Below, piece by piece: positions 29,306 through 39,600 of a DNA stretch of 64,000 nucleotides. A program made the translations under genes and the position numbers. Origin of the DNA: an uncultured Hyphomicrobiales bacterium (lineage in GTDB: Bacteria > Pseudomonadota > Alphaproteobacteria > Rhizobiales > Beijerinckiaceae); the NCBI GenBank assembly GCA_903847605.1, contig CAINED010000078.1:149887-213886 (forward strand), read 5' to 3'. Numbering within the stretch: the stretch's first letter is position 1; the number at the start of each line of letters is the position of its first letter. The notes under the pieces are model-generated. The model was not told the DNA's origin. It saw only the letters and a program-made list of their open reading frames with translations, and made no database searches.

Positions 29306-30169
29306 ATGGAAGAGCGCGTCACGCTGACCTTTCGTGACCTGAAACTTGCGGGGTTGCTTGATCTTCCTGCTGATGCGGGAAGCAAGCCCTTTGCAGCCTT
29401 CATGGTCCTGCACGGGTTCGGCGGGCACAAGAACGGCGGCAGTGCGCGGCTCGGCGCCAGGATGCTCAGGGATCTGGGCTATGCCACGTTGCGCATCGAC
29501 ATGCCCGGCTGCGGCGAGAGCGAGGGCGAACGCGGGCGCGTGATCTGCCTCGAGCAGGTCGAATGCGTGAAGCTGGCGCTCGACTTTCTCGGCCAACGTC
29601 CTGATATCGACAGCAAGAGGCTGGGCCTGATGGGATCGAGTTTCGGCGGCGCCGTATCGGTCTACGCCGCGGGAACCGACGAACGCGTCGCAGCGGTGAT
29701 TTCCTGCGGCGGATGGGGCGACGGCGAGAAGAAATTTCGCGACCAGCATCCGACACCGGAAGCCTGGGCCCGCTTCACGAAGATGCTGGCCGACGGGCGC
29801 GAGCACAGGCAGCGCACGGGAAAGTCGCTGATGGTGCAGCGCTTCGACATCGTGCCCATTCCCGAGCGTCTGCGCGCAGGCATGTCGGCGGGCGGCCATA
29901 TGGAGTTTCCGGCCGAAACGGCGCAAAGCATGTTCGACTTTCGCGCCATCGACGTCGTCGCGAATATCGCGCCGCGCCCGCTCCTGCTCCTGCACGCCGC
30001 CAACGATTCCGTGACGCCGACCGTGCAGTCGATCGATCTGTTCCAGCGCGCGGGACAGCCAACGGATCTCATCCTGCTTTCGGATGTCGATCATTTCACG
30101 TTCGGAGAGAATAATCCGCGCGTGGATTCGGTGGTAAGCGGATGGCTGAAAAAATACTTTCCGGCTTGA
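29306..30169 (+). CDS. Alpha/beta hydrolase
   Basis: A 287-residue cytoplasmic serine hydrolase. The oxyanion-side H-G-F-G-G is at residues 36-40, the nucleophile elbow G-S-S-F-G at 110-114 (Ser112), an acid in A-N-D-S-V and a terminal His in D-V-D-H-F. It looks like a dienelactone-hydrolase or peptidase S9-type esterase. No signal peptide. It follows the M48 gene on the same strand and precedes a Bug protein gene; the substrate cannot be inferred. Confidence 0.88.
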   Translation: MEERVTLTFRDLKLAGLLDLPADAGSKPFAAFMVLHGFGGHKNGGSARLGARMLRDLGYATLRIDMPGCGESEGERGRVICLEQVECVKLALDFLGQRPDIDSKRLGLMGSSFGGAVSVYAAGTDERVAAVISCGGWGDGEKKFRDQHPTPEAWARFTKMLADGREHRQRTGKSLMVQRFDIVPIPERLRAGMSAGGHMEFPAETAQSMFDFRAIDVVANIAPRPLLLLHAANDSVTPTVQSIDLFQRAGQPTDLILLSDVDHFTFGENNPRVDSVVSGWLKKYFPA

Positions 30170-30222
30170 GACGTCCTGCGCGCGGGAATGAGTAAAGTCG
30201 CAGTTTCAAGGAGAGCCTTCGT

Positions 30223-31284
30223 ATGCGATTCAACGGATCGAAGACCGCAAGATTATTTGCTGCCACGTTCATGGTCTCCATTGCACCTGTTATGGCCCCG
30301 AACGCCATGGCGCAGGACAGCGTCGCGGCGTTCTACAAGGGCAAGCAAGTTAACATCATCGTCGGCTTCGCCGCCGGCGGCGGCTATGACGCTTATGCGC
30401 GCCTGCTCGCGCGACACATGACCAATCATATGCCGGGCAAGCCGACTTTCGTGGTCAGGAACATGTTCGGCGCGGCGGGCGAAATGGCCGCGGGCTTTGT
30501 CGCGAACTCGGCGCCGAAAGATGGCACGCACATCGCCTCCGTGTCGGCTTCACAGCCGCTGGCGCGCATTTTCGTGCCGGCAAACCAGCGCAGCTACGAT
30601 CCGGCGAAACAGCATTATCTCGGTTCCGCCGCGAAGGACGGGTTCGTGTGTCTCATGCGGCCCGACGCTCCGGTGAAGACTGCCGACGATATGTTCCGCA
30701 CCGAAAGCGTCCTGGCCTCCGGCGCCATCGGCGCGGGCACACTCTCCTACATGCCACTGCTCGCACGCAACGTGCTCGGCGCGAAGTTCAAGCTCATCCA
30801 CGGCTACAAGGGCACGATCGAAGTGATGGCGGCGCTCGAAAAGGGCGAGGTGCAGGGCGTGTGCGGCATCAATCTCACCTCAGTGAATTCGCAGTTCCAG
30901 CATTTCGTGAAGAACGGCGTGGCTCGCATCGTCGTGCAGGAGACAATCGACGGCGACGCCAAGCTGAACGAGGCCAAGATCCCGCGCATGTTCGATTACG
31001 CTAAAACCGACCAGCAGAGGCGGATCATGCGCGCCATCTATGCACAGGCCGATTTCGCCAGGCCCTTCTTCGTCGGCGCCGGCGTGCCGGAAAGCCGCGT
31101 TGCGGCGCTGCGCAGCGCCTTCATGGCTGCGCTCGCCGACAAGGACCTGCTCGCCGAAGCGGCGAAGATGCAACTCGCCATCGAACCGATCCCCGGCTCC
31201 GCCATACAGGCCATCGCTGCCGAAATCGCACAACAGCCCGACAGTTTCATCGAGGAAGTGAAGGCGGCGATCGAAATCAAGTGA
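30223..31284 (+). CDS. Bug/TctC-family periplasmic substrate-binding protein
   Basis: 353 residues with a signal peptide (cleavage near A-M-A-Q, about residue 31). The mature start has [21 protein letters not shown], the hallmark of the Bug (TctC) receptors of tripartite tricarboxylate transporters, which bind small carboxylates. Ribosome binding site AAGGAGAG. It belongs to the G-G-G-Y-D-A-Y-A-R subgroup shared with the protein at 40746-41783. No tctA or tctB membrane genes lie nearby, so it must use a remote transporter or serve as a sensor. Confidence 0.9.
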   Translation: MRFNGSKTARLFAATFMVSIAPVMAPNAMAQDSVAAFYKGKQVNIIVGFAAGGGYDAYARLLARHMTNHMPGKPTFVVRNMFGAAGEMAAGFVANSAPKDGTHIASVSASQPLARIFVPANQRSYDPAKQHYLGSAAKDGFVCLMRPDAPVKTADDMFRTESVLASGAIGAGTLSYMPLLARNVLGAKFKLIHGYKGTIEVMAALEKGEVQGVCGINLTSVNSQFQHFVKNGVARIVVQETIDGDAKLNEAKIPRMFDYAKTDQQRRIMRAIYAQADFARPFFVGAGVPESRVAALRSAFMAALADKDLLAEAAKMQLAIEPIPGSAIQAIAAEIAQQPDSFIEEVKAAIEIK

Positions 31285-31419
31285 GCCCCACTCGGACGCG
31301 CTTCGCATCGACGTGTCGCAACAGCCAAATGTCCGCTCTGGCGCATTTCAGGCTAATGCAATAGCATCGCGCCAAATGCGATGACAGCGAAGCTGCTCGC
31401 CATCATGTGGAGGCGTAAC

Positions 31420-32412
31420 GTGATTACACGTCGCGAAGTTTTGTCCGGCCTTGCAGCAACACCATTGCTTGGCGTTGGGTCTAAAATTGCAATCGCGCAA
31501 ACCTATCCGGAGCGGCCGGTTCGCATCATCGTACCCTTCGCGGCGGGCGGCTCCCTCGACGGAGCGCCACGCATTGTCTCGCAAAATATCAACACACGAA
31601 CCGGCTGGCCCATCGTGATCGAAAACCGCGTCGGCGGCGGCGGACAAGTCGGCACGCTGGCCGGGAAACAGGCAGCGCCGGACGGCTATACACTGACGGC
31701 CATCAACGGTGTCAGCCACGGCTCCGCCCTCGCATTGCGCAAGGATCCCGGCTACGATCCCGTCAACGATTTCGCACCGATCGTTCTGCTGGCTGCGGCG
31801 CCGCTGGTCTTGCTGGTCAGAAGCGACATCGGCGTGAAGTCGCTCGGAGAGTTCGTCGCATATCTCAAGAACAACGCCGGCAAACTGAATTACGGCAGCG
31901 GCGGTGTCGGCACCCAGCATCACCTGGCTGTCGCGATGCTTTTCGATCAGACGAAACTGCCCAAGGACATCGCGGTTCACGTTCCCTATCAGGGGCTCGC
32001 TCTCGCGATCAACGATCTCATCAGCGGCAATGTGCAATTCATGATTTCGAGCGTCGGACCGGCCTGGCAACATGTCGCGGCCGGCAAGCTGACAGCGCTC
32101 GCGGTCACAAGCCCCAAGCGTATCGCGCAACTCCCGAACCTGCCGACAATGGCGGAAGTCGGCCTCAAGGATTTCGAAATGCTGGCGTGGAGCGGACTTG
32201 CCGCTCCGGTGGGCACTGCGCCTGAAATCATCAGGCGCTGGAATGCCGAGGCCAATATTTCACTGAAGGACGAAGGCGTGAAAAAGCAGCTCGCGAACTT
32301 CGACTATGAAACTTATGGCGGCTCGCCCGACGATTTTCGCCAGTTTATCATTCAGGAGCAGAAGCGTTACCTGAATTTGGGCATGAGTACGGGACTGCTC
32401 TCGCAAAAATAA
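31420..32412 (+). CDS. Bug/TctC-family substrate-binding protein, Tat-like signal
   Basis: A protein of about 330 residues with T-R-R-E-V-L-S-G-L at the N-terminus, a twin-arginine-type signal, then A-Q-T-Y-P-E-R-P-V-R-I-I-V-P-F-A-A-G-G-S-L-D, the Bug receptor signature. The frame opens at an ATG at 31381, but the GTG at 31420 has a perfect GGAGG seven bases upstream and begins right at the signal peptide, so I call that start. It precedes the first MBL-fold gene by about 40 bases, so the two may be co-transcribed. Confidence 0.88.
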   Translation: MITRREVLSGLAATPLLGVGSKIAIAQTYPERPVRIIVPFAAGGSLDGAPRIVSQNINTRTGWPIVIENRVGGGGQVGTLAGKQAAPDGYTLTAINGVSHGSALALRKDPGYDPVNDFAPIVLLAAAPLVLLVRSDIGVKSLGEFVAYLKNNAGKLNYGSGGVGTQHHLAVAMLFDQTKLPKDIAVHVPYQGLALAINDLISGNVQFMISSVGPAWQHVAAGKLTALAVTSPKRIAQLPNLPTMAEVGLKDFEMLAWSGLAAPVGTAPEIIRRWNAEANISLKDEGVKKQLANFDYETYGGSPDDFRQFIIQEQKRYLNLGMSTGLLSQK

Positions 32413-32452
32413 GACGAACAAGACCGCAAGCGGCGGAAAGAAAGTCCAGCAC

Positions 32453-33238
32453 ATGAATATACAAGCGCCGGCCCGGCACAAACTTCCGACACTGCCACGC
32501 GAGATCGCGCCCAACACGTTCTGGTTCGGATGCTGTCTTGAAGTGCATCAGCCGACAAAGATCGTTCACAATCACAATGCGAGTTACCTGCTGATCGGCG
32601 CCGACGCGACAGTTCTGGTCGATACGGGCATGCCCTATGGCTGGCTCAAGCTGAAAGACGAGTTGCTGCAAGTCCTCAACGGGCGGCCGCTGGATTATAT
32701 TTTTCCGACCCATCCGGAAGCGCCGCATATGGGCAATATCGGCCCCTTGATGGAAATTTTCCCTGACATGAAGATCGCCGGCGATCTCAGGAATTACCAC
32801 CTCTACTATCCCGGATGGGAAGACAAGTTCATCACGATGCGCGCGGGCGACTCGCTCGATCTCGGAGGACGCCGGCTGATGGCGCTGCATGCCGTCATTC
32901 ACGATATTCCCAATACGCTGTGGGGTTACGAACCGGACCAGCAGATCCTCTTCGTCAGCGATGCCTACCCTTATACGCACGATCATGAAGTCGGCGAGTG
33001 CGCGCTGACTTCCGAAGAACTCCCGTACAAAGTAAAGCCCGAGGACACGAGCACGGTGATCGGCTTTGCATTGAGCTGGGCGCGCCATGTCGACGCCGAC
33101 AAGGTCATCGTCCCCTTGCGAAAGTTGCTCAGGGATTATCCCGTTCGCCTGATCGCGCCCGCGCATGGCGGCGTCATCACCAATCCCGACGAACTGACCG
33201 ACGTATTCGAGCAGGGTTTGCGCAAGGTGAGGCTCTGA
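32453..33238 (+). CDS. Metallo-beta-lactamase-fold hydrolase, flavodiiron-like ligand set
   Basis: A 261-residue cytoplasmic MBL-fold protein. In place of H-x-H-x-D-H it has T-H-P-E-A-P-H (His87, Glu89, His92), resembling the H-x-E-x-D-H di-iron set of flavodiiron proteins but with proline where the Asp should be. Later ligands appear present (V-S-D-A-Y and A-H-G-G). No flavodoxin or rubredoxin domain is attached. It overlaps the next gene by one base (TGATG), so the two paralogues are made together. Substrate unknown; Bug genes flank the pair. Confidence 0.85.
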   Translation: MNIQAPARHKLPTLPREIAPNTFWFGCCLEVHQPTKIVHNHNASYLLIGADATVLVDTGMPYGWLKLKDELLQVLNGRPLDYIFPTHPEAPHMGNIGPLMEIFPDMKIAGDLRNYHLYYPGWEDKFITMRAGDSLDLGGRRLMALHAVIHDIPNTLWGYEPDQQILFVSDAYPYTHDHEVGECALTSEELPYKVKPEDTSTVIGFALSWARHVDADKVIVPLRKLLRDYPVRLIAPAHGGVITNPDELTDVFEQGLRKVRL

Positions 33239-34068
33239 TGTCCCGCGCGGAAAAAATCGCAGACAACGTTATCTGCCTCAGCGACATCATGCCCGTCGAC
33301 GGGCGCGTGAGCTGGCTGCCGCCCAGGGCGCAAGGCTTCGAATCCTATAACAAGAATCTCGTGCTGCACGGCGATCGCGTCCTGATAATCGAAACAGGCG
33401 TCGCCTGCCACGGGCCTTCGCTCGTCGAAAGCATGAAGGAAATACTTGGCGCGAAAACGCTTGTCGTCTTTCCAACGCGGATCGAACTCGACAGCATCGG
33501 CAATCTCGCGCGCCTTTATGAGGAATTTCCCGCGACCGAACTCGTTTCGGCAAACCCGATCGCCGCGAACCGCCTTGTGCACCGGCCTGACGGTACGACG
33601 CCACCCATCCCCTTCACGGCGGTCACGCCGGGACAAACATTGGCTGCGGTCGGCTTCCCCCATGTGCATGTGATCGACCCGATCATCCGTACCCTGGGCA
33701 CGGCATGGCTGTTCGACGATATCAGCCGCACGCTGTTTACCGGCGATTCCTTTTGTGACGACCTGCTCGCCAGCGCCGATATGCCGACGGTCCGCCGGCA
33801 GGGTCCGCCGTCTTTCGCGCCGGAAGGCCTGCGCGCCAGCATCCTTCAGAAATTCGATTGGCTCGAGAATGCGAGCACGGCGCTCCTCTCGAAAGCTTGG
33901 GACGATCTCTTCGCGCGCATTGCCCCTCGAGCGATCGCGGGTGTGCGCGGGCGCGTCTGCAAAGGCGAGGAGAATGTGCGCGAGTTCCTCGCGCTTTATC
34001 GTGAAGCGCTGTTTCCGGATCAGCCGGCCGCCAGAGAAAAAGTAAATCGGCTGGCGGCACAAGTTTAG
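33238..34068 (+). CDS. MBL-fold paralogue with degenerate metal site
   Basis: A protein of about 276 residues starting at the ATG of a TGATG overlap with the preceding gene. It aligns along its length with that neighbour (D-N-V-I-C-L-S ... N-K-N-L-V-L ... V-F-P-T ... F-T-G-D-S). The metal motif is T-R-I-E-L-D-S: Glu83 and Asp85 of an H-x-E-x-D-H set remain, but both histidines are gone (Arg81, Ser86), and the later H-G-G histidine is lost too. It is probably non-catalytic alone, perhaps a partner of the active paralogue. Confidence 0.75.
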   Translation: MSRAEKIADNVICLSDIMPVDGRVSWLPPRAQGFESYNKNLVLHGDRVLIIETGVACHGPSLVESMKEILGAKTLVVFPTRIELDSIGNLARLYEEFPATELVSANPIAANRLVHRPDGTTPPIPFTAVTPGQTLAAVGFPHVHVIDPIIRTLGTAWLFDDISRTLFTGDSFCDDLLASADMPTVRRQGPPSFAPEGLRASILQKFDWLENASTALLSKAWDDLFARIAPRAIAGVRGRVCKGEENVREFLALYREALFPDQPAAREKVNRLAAQV

Positions 34069-34157
34069 AGTAAGCTGCCATCTGGCCCGGGAAATGCCAC
34101 GAGAGCACCGGACCAGCGTTTTCGCATGTGAATGCGAGCCAAAAGGGGAGAGGTGAA

Positions 34158-35174
34158 ATGCGCAAGCTGTTTGCGGGCGGCCTGTTCGGCCGTTTTGTTC
34201 AATCGTTCCTCGGCGCTGCAAGCGTCGCGGCTTTGTCTGCACTTTCACCCGCATCCGCACAAACCTATCCGGACAGGCCGATCAGGATCATCGTCCCCTT
34301 CCCTGCGGGCGGGAGCATCGATCTTGGGCCGCGTGTCATCGGACAACGGCTCGGGGAAATTCTCGGCCAAAGTATCGTAATAGAGAACAGGCCCGGCGCG
34401 AGCGGCAAGATCGGCGTGATCGCCGCGCGCGATGCGGAGCCGGACGGCTATACGTTTGGCCTTGCAAGCGCCGTGACGCACGGTCTCGCGCCGGTGATCA
34501 TTCCAAACATGGGCTATGATCCCGTCAATGACATGACGGCTGTCGTCTGGTTCACGGAATATCCCAACGCCTTCTATGTCAATAGCAGCATCCCCGTGAA
34601 AACGGTGCAGGAACTCGCCGACCTCATCAGGAAAAATCCCGGCAAATATCATTACGGAAGCGGCGGGCACGGCACGGCCAATCACGTCAACGGCGCGATC
34701 TTTCTGGCGACGATGGGCATCGACCAGAATGCCTCCAAACACATACCCTACCGCGGCGAAGCGCCGGCCTTCACCGATCTCCTTGGCGGTCATGTGAGCT
34801 ACATCATCGGAACGGGAAGCCGCGATCTCGTCGATGCCGGGAAGATGCGCATTCTGGCGACGACGGGGCGCACCCGCTGGATCGTCTATCCGGAAGTGCC
34901 TACCACAGCCGAAGTCGGTCTGCCCGATATCTACTACACCGGCTGGACCGGTCTGCTGGCGCCGAAGGGTACGCCGAAAGCAATCATCGACAAGGTCAAC
35001 GCAGCAACGAACGAGGCGCTGAAGGATCCCAAGGTCGCCAAAGTATATGGCTCCAACGGGCAGGAAACACGCGGCGGCACGCCAGAAGCCTTCGGAAATC
35101 ACATTCGCGCCGAAGCCGGACGCTGGAAGGCGCAAATCGCGAGGACCGGCGTGAACTTCAATCCGCCGCAATAA
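34158..35174 (+). CDS. Bug/TctC-family substrate-binding protein
   Basis: About 338 residues with a signal peptide ending near P-A-S-A-Q-T, then Y-P-D-R-P-I-R-I-I-V-P-F-P-A-G-G-S-I-D, the classical Bug receptor N-terminus. The start at 34158 has GGGGAGAGG upstream; an ATG 10 codons earlier has none. It closely resembles the protein at 31420-32412 in the mature N-terminus. It is the third Bug gene of the cluster and lies just after the two MBL-fold genes. Confidence 0.92.
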   Translation: MRKLFAGGLFGRFVQSFLGAASVAALSALSPASAQTYPDRPIRIIVPFPAGGSIDLGPRVIGQRLGEILGQSIVIENRPGASGKIGVIAARDAEPDGYTFGLASAVTHGLAPVIIPNMGYDPVNDMTAVVWFTEYPNAFYVNSSIPVKTVQELADLIRKNPGKYHYGSGGHGTANHVNGAIFLATMGIDQNASKHIPYRGEAPAFTDLLGGHVSYIIGTGSRDLVDAGKMRILATTGRTRWIVYPEVPTTAEVGLPDIYYTGWTGLLAPKGTPKAIIDKVNAATNEALKDPKVAKVYGSNGQETRGGTPEAFGNHIRAEAGRWKAQIARTGVNFNPPQ

Positions 35175-35247
35175 AGAGCCCGCCCGACTGAAAGAAGCTT
35201 CCGCAGAGGTAACTCAATTTCAATCGATTTCTGAAAGGATTTGTTCA

Positions 35248-35279
35248 CGCTTGCGACTGGCCACGCCAGTGCGCAAGCG
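35248..35279. other. Strong hairpin upstream of TadG-like gene
   Basis: Arms of 14 bases (CGCTTGCGACTGGC paired with GCCAGT-g-CGCAAGCG, one bulged G) with a 3-base loop. It lies 73 bases after the Bug stop and 24 bases before the next ATG. No T-tract follows on either strand, so it is either a weak terminator or part of the next gene's leader. Confidence 0.45.
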
Positions 35280-35302
35280 GCGTTGCGTCCCTGAGGTTTT
35301 CG

Positions 35303-36679
35303 ATGCGTTGTCCGCCTGCCATGCGCCTGCATGATTTCCGAGCCGATTGCGCGGGCAATGCGTCCCTGCCCTTCATTCTGTCCATCCTTCCGATCATCGC
35401 GGGGATCGGCCTCAGCGTCGATTTTGGCCGGGCGTTGCTCTTGTCATCCGCCCTGCAAACGGCGGTCGATGCGGCGGCGCTTGCAGCGACGGGTGTTTCC
35501 GGCGATCCGGAGGTGAAGAAGAGCGCGGCCGACCGCATCGTGCTGGCGTCATTGCAGATCCAGCCGCAGACCATGATGACGTTGAATCCTGACGGCACTG
35601 TCTCCTATACCGCGACGGTTGACATGCCGACGCTGTTCTCGCCCTTCGTGACGCCTTCGATGACAGTGACGCGCGCCGCCTCCGCCAAGGCCACGATTGC
35701 GCCAAGCTCCGGCACGCCGGCGACACCGGGATCGGCGGCGCGCATGGACGATTCCTGCATCTTTTCGCTTGGCGAGGATCTCGAAGTCACCGTCGATACG
35801 ATGACCTTCAGCGGGTCGCCCAACGCCATCCTGACGGGATGCAGCCTGCGCTCGAACAAGAGCATCAAGTGCAACGGGCATGACACCGGTGCCCAGTCGT
35901 ATGCAGTCGGCTCGATCACCGGCTGTTCCAATCCGCATCCCGGCGAGCCCTATTATCCAGACATCTACGCGGCCACCGCGCAAAACATTTCGCCCCAATG
36001 CGGCGCGGCCAACGGCGGCGTGACATGGACGATGTCGGGCGCGCTGCCGGCAGTATCGGCAAATGTCATCCACGTTGCGCGCAGCGGCTACAGCGAGATT
36101 CATATTTGCGGACATCTCACGCTCACAGGCAGCGGCACGATTTCCGGCGACGATCCCGCGCAAGACACCGTGATCATCGTGGAAAATGGCGGCGTGCAAT
36201 TCGCGCGCGGCGCGGTCGTCACGGCGCGCCGCACGACCTTCGTGATCGCGGCGCCCGATGCGAGCGTGACCGGCGTATCTCCGCGTTTCGAATTTCCGAA
36301 CGGCGGCGGCAACATGGCGACACTGAACGTCACCTCGTCATATGGCGAAGACAATCCGTGGCGCGGCATGGCGCTGTACCAAAGCCCGTCCGCGACGGCG
36401 AATGTGGACATGACCTGGAAGCCCGGCGCGAACGTGACGCTCGACGGCGTCGTCTATTTCCCCAATGCGCGTCTCGACCTGCAGGGCAATATCTCCTACG
36501 GACCCAGGCGATGTTCGAAACTCGTCGTCGGCGAGTTCAATCTGAACGGCGCCGTCGATCTCAAGCAGACCGCCGAGGGCTGCAACACTCTGAAGGTGAA
36601 GCAGTACTATCTTGCGCCGATCGCCGGGTCGCCGGGAACGCCTGCGAGCGCGGGAGCAAGCGCCTATCTGTATCGCTAG
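35303..36679 (+). CDS. TadG-like pilus-assembly protein without vWA domain
   Basis: A 458-residue protein. The N-terminal basic patch, single transmembrane helix (about 22-45) and following A-V-D-A-A-A-L-A-A-T region are the TadE/TadG-type signature. The rest is exported and rich in Gly, Thr, Ser and Val, with cysteines in the middle and regular short beta-strand-like segments (L-T-G-S-G-T-I-S-G-D, then V-E-N-G-G-V-Q), suggesting a beta-helix-like surface domain. No vWA metal site is seen. The ATG at 35303 has TGAGG six bases upstream. It converges with dnaE, with 2 bases between the stops. Confidence 0.8.
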   Translation: MRCPPAMRLHDFRADCAGNASLPFILSILPIIAGIGLSVDFGRALLLSSALQTAVDAAALAATGVSGDPEVKKSAADRIVLASLQIQPQTMMTLNPDGTVSYTATVDMPTLFSPFVTPSMTVTRAASAKATIAPSSGTPATPGSAARMDDSCIFSLGEDLEVTVDTMTFSGSPNAILTGCSLRSNKSIKCNGHDTGAQSYAVGSITGCSNPHPGEPYYPDIYAATAQNISPQCGAANGGVTWTMSGALPAVSANVIHVARSGYSEIHICGHLTLTGSGTISGDDPAQDTVIIVENGGVQFARGAVVTARRTTFVIAAPDASVTGVSPRFEFPNGGGNMATLNVTSSYGEDNPWRGMALYQSPSATANVDMTWKPGANVTLDGVVYFPNARLDLQGNISYGPRRCSKLVVGEFNLNGAVDLKQTAEGCNTLKVKQYYLAPIAGSPGTPASAGASAYLYR

Positions 36680-36681
36680 GG

Positions 36682-39600
36682 CTATACCTGCTCCACCGCG
36701 ACGATGCCGGGGATCGCCTTGATCGCACCGGCGATCTGCGGCGTAACGCGGAATTTGCCGGGCAGACGCACCTCGACCTCGCTGCGCTCTTTCTCGAGCA
36801 TCAGCACCAGCGAGACCTCGCCTTCTCCACGCACCGCAAGACGCTGCGTAATCGAACCGAGCGGTTCATGATCGCGCAGGAAGATGCGCAGGCCCGTCTG
36901 GACCTTGTTGGCGGCAGCTTCCAGCGGTTCGACTGTCGTGATGCGCGCGCGCACGTCTTCGCCCTCGACGCTCGCCTGCAAGGTGACGAGCACCGCCGCG
37001 CCTTTTTCCAGAAGGTCGCGATATTGATTGAGGCCTTCCTGAAACATGATCGCTTCGTACTGGCCTGACGGATCGGAGAGGGTGACAATACCCATCTTCG
37101 AGCCGCTCTTGGTGCGGCGCTCAGCGCGATCGAGCACAACGGCCGCGAGACGGCCCGCCGAAGCGCCCTGCTTAACGGCGCGTGCGAATGTCGCCCACCG
37201 GTCGACGCGCAAACGTTTCAGGACGCCCTGATAATCGTCGAGGGGATGGCCCGACAGGAAGAAGCCGATGGCGTCGAATTCGCGCCGCAGCTTTTCAGCT
37301 GCCGTCCACGACTGCACCTTGGGAATGGCAATCGAACCCTCTTCCGACGATGCGCCGAAAAGGCCGGCCTGCCCGGCCTGCGCTTCCGCCTGCATCCGGT
37401 TGGCGACGGCGAGAACCATTTCCATCGCCGCGAAGGCGCGCGCGCGATCCCGCTCGAGTTCGTCGAAAGCCCCTGCGGCGCAGAGACTTTCGAGCACTTT
37501 CTTGTTGACCTCGCGCGGATTGATGCGACGCGCGAAATCGCCGAGATCGCGAAATTTGCTTTCGCCGCGCGAAGCGACCAGCGCCGCAGCCTGCCCTTCG
37601 CCCACGCCCTTCACCGCCGACAGCGCGTAACGTATGGCATAAGCGCCGTCGGCCTGTTTATGCACTTCGAAGTCGACGCCGGAATGGTTTACGGACGGCG
37701 GCAGTACGGTGATGTCGAGCCGCCGCGCCTCGTTGCGGAATTCCGCGAGCTTGTCGGTGTTGCCTTTGTCGAGGGTCATCGACGCGGCGATGAATTCGAC
37801 GGGATAGTTCGCCTTGAACCACGCGGTTTGATACGAGATCAGCGCATAGGCGGCGGCGTGGGATTTGTTGAAGCCGTAGTCGGCGAACTTTGCCAGCAGG
37901 TCGAAAATTTCATTCGATTTCGATTTCGTCAGCCCGCCCTCGACGGCGCCGTTGACGAAGCGCTCGCGCTGCGCGTCCATCTCCGCCTTGATCTTCTTGC
38001 CCATGGCGCGGCGCAGGAGATCGGCTTCGCCGAGCGAATATCCCGACAGGATCTGCGCGATCTGCATCACCTGTTCCTGATAGATGATGACGCCGTGCGT
38101 CTCCTTCAGGACGGATTCGATCTTCGGGTGAATATAGTCGGCCTGATCCTCGCCGTTCTTGACCGCACAATAGACAGGGATGTTGGCCATGGGACCGGGC
38201 CGATAGAGAGCGACCAGCGCGATGATGTCCTCGAGCCGGTCCGCGCGCATTTCCGCGAGCGCCTTGCGCATGCCCGCACTTTCCACCTGGAACACGCCGA
38301 TGGTCTCGCCGCGCCCCATCATCTCGTAGGTCTTCTTGTCGTCGAGCGGCAGCTTGTCGATCTCGATGGCGATGCCGCGCTGCGCGATGAGTTTGACGCA
38401 GGTCGCCAGCGTCGTCAGCGTCTTCAGACCCAGAAAGTCGAATTTCACGAGGCCGGCAGGCTCGACCCATTTCATGTTGAACTGGGTCGCCGGCATATCC
38501 GACTTGGGATCGCGATAGAGCGGCACCAGTTCCTGCAAGGGACGGTCGCCGATGACGATGCCCGCCGCATGGGTCGAAGCGTTGGAATAAAGGCCTTCGA
38601 GCTTTTCCGCGATGCCCAGCATCATGGCGACGCGGTCATCCTGATCGGCGGCTTCGCGCAGGCGCGGCTCGCCCTCGAGCGCCTGTTTCAGCGACACGGG
38701 CGCGGCGGGGTTTTGCGGCACGAGTTTCGCGAGCTTGTCCACCTGCCCGAGCGGCATTTCCAGGACGCGCCCGACATTGCGCATCACGCCGCGCGCGAGA
38801 AACGAACCGAAGGTGATGATCTGCGCGACGCGGTCCACGCCGTATCGCTGGCGCACGTAGCGTATGACTTCGTCGCGCCTGTCCTGGCAGAAGTCGATGT
38901 CGAAATCCGGCATCGACACGCGTTCGGGATTGAGGAAGCGCTCGAAGAGCAGGCCGAAGCGCATGGGGTCGAGATCGGTAATCGTCAGCGACCAGGCGAC
39001 GAGCGAGCCCGCGCCCGAGCCGCGGCCCGGCCCCACGGGAATGCCCTGCCCCTTCGCCCATTTGATGAAGTCCGCCACGATCAGGAAGTAGCCGGGGAAT
39101 TTCATCTTCACGATGATCGAGAGTTCGAAATCGAGCCGTTTCTCGTAGTCTTCCTGCGTGAAACCGGGCGCAAAGCCATGCGTCTCCAGCCGGTTTCTCA
39201 ACCCGTCCTTCGCCTGCCGTTCGAGTTCGGCGACTTCGTCGAGCGCCGTCCCGTCGGTCGAGGTAAAGCGCGGCAGGATCGGCCCGCGCGTGCGCGGCCG
39301 GTAATGACAGCGCATGGCGATCTCGACGGAATGGCTCAGCGCCTCCGGCAGATCCGCGAATAGCTGGGTCATTTCCTTGCGGGTCTTGAACCGATGCTCC
39401 GGGGTCACCTGCCGCCGGTCCTGTTCGCCAACGAGCGTGCCGTCGGCGATGCAGAGAAGCGCGTCGTGCGCCTCGTAGTCGCTCCGGGCCGCGAAATAGG
39501 GCTCGTTGGTCGCAACCAGCGGAAGGCCCTTGCGGTAGGCGAGATCGAGCAGGAGGGGTTCGCGCTGTTGCTCCGCCCCGAGCCCGTGGCGCTGGATCTC

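Noticed and set aside
37246..39363. 705-codon plus-strand frame
   Set aside because: It is antisense to dnaE, whose catalytic motifs fix the true frame; long antisense frames are expected in GC-rich coding DNA.
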